Assembly (NCBI GenBank): GCA_963923035.1
Contig: CAWUKT010000082.1
Location: forward strand, 1-30,937
Length of the DNA: 30,937 nucleotides
Origin: CAWUKT01 sp963923035
GTDB taxonomy: Bacteria; Bacteroidota; Bacteroidia; J057; JADKCL01
Direction of reading: 5' to 3'
Below, piece after piece: positions 30,676 to 30,937 of the stretch (position 1 is the stretch's first letter; each line of letters starts with the position of its first letter). Under the pieces are notes generated by a model. That model did not search any database, was not told the origin of the DNA, and saw nothing but the letters and a program-made list of their open reading frames with translations. The translations under genes and the position numbers were made by a program.

Positions 30676-30885
30676 GTAGAAACTTGGTTATAATTCATAG
30701 AAGGTTGAATGGTTTTTGTAGAAGGTTGGACTGAATTGGTAGAAGGCTGGTTAGGGTTCGTAGAAACTTGGTTAGTTTTTGTAGAACGTTCCGTGTTCGA
30801 TACGGAACCTTCCGTGTCAGACACGGAAGCTTGGACAGTTTTGGTAGAAAGTTGGTTAGGATTTGTAGACACTTCTATGCTGGAG
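30676..30885. repeat. Tandem array of ten 21-bp units
   Basis: Units begin at 30676, 30697, 30718, 30739, 30760, 30781, 30802, 30823, 30844 and 30865. Most open with GTAGAA and contain GGTTGG or CTTGG. Units 6-8 carry palindromes, of which TTCCGTGTCAGACACGGAA at 30810-30828 is perfect (9-bp arms). Both strands stay open, so the array reads as seven-residue repeats (VEGWLGF-type on +, STNPNQx-type on -). No start with export signal or known domain supports a gene. The left-end repeat (1-94) has the same 7-codon period and a similar dyad. Confidence 0.88.
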
Positions 30886-30937
30886 AGGCCGTGTAAAAAC
30901 GCCCATTCAAATTGATTCCCAGCCAAGAGTCGGAGTT

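Noticed and set aside
30709..30915. Heptad-repeat protein gene (+ strand) across the 21-bp array
   Set aside because: The frame is open because the repeat length is a multiple of three; the opposite strand is equally open and no promoter or domain supports translation.

Overview
The window looks like chromosomal DNA of a Bacteroidota member, most likely a marine or aquatic Saprospiria/Lewinella-like lineage (moderately GC-rich; the exact taxon is inference). Evidence: two secreted proteins end in type IX secretion (T9SS) C-terminal sorting domains; small lipoproteins include a DUF4296 member; atpD-atpC stand apart from the other ATP synthase genes and AtpC is short; several genes are preceded by the Bacteroidota -7 box TAnnTTTG, in two cases with a -33 TTG exactly 19 nt upstream; Shine-Dalgarno sequences are largely absent. 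I see no phage, transposon, CRISPR array, rRNA or tRNA.

Layout. 1-310: short array of 42-bp repeats, then empty sequence. 311-4940 (+): ketopantoate reductase-like protein, VOC protein, family 2 glycosyltransferase, a membrane-anchored protein of unknown function behind a perfect 25-bp palindrome, and a small lipoprotein. 4992-7598 (-): large SBBP beta-propeller T9SS cargo. 7781-10568 (+): threonine aldolase overlapping queG, then a Cys-rich lipoprotein. 10690-12012 (-): second T9SS cargo. 12013-12638: AT-rich/polypurine intergenic region with the atpD promoter. 12639-14441 (+): atpD-atpC. 14518-17160 (-): a three-gene cluster of TetR regulator, DUF2461 protein and a reductive-dehalogenase-like corrinoid/Fe-S protein. 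17404-19936 (+): an overlapping pair of unrecognised genes, then trmD. 20040-23912 (-): moeA-mobA-moaD (molybdenum cofactor) and an M1 metallopeptidase. 24192-24632 (+): membrane protein behind strong hairpins. 24634-27490 (-): ThiO-like oxidase, C1B cysteine peptidase, and a DUF4234 membrane protein that appears highly expressed. 27655-30458 (-): DUF4296 lipoprotein and mutS2. 30676-30885: ten tandem 21-bp units related to the left-end repeat.

Most of the window is core metabolism and envelope function. The strongest candidate for an undescribed system is the TetR / DUF2461 / RdhA-like cluster. The same inverted repeat, ATGAC-N5-GTCAT, lies at the tetR start and again at the tetR-DUF2461 junction, which suggests a self-regulated operon around a cobamide-dependent reductase of unknown substrate. 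Second-tier candidates are the 21-bp-periodic repeat family at both ends, the perfect palindrome abutting the start of the 578-residue membrane-anchored protein, and the overlapping unknown pair at 17404-19201.
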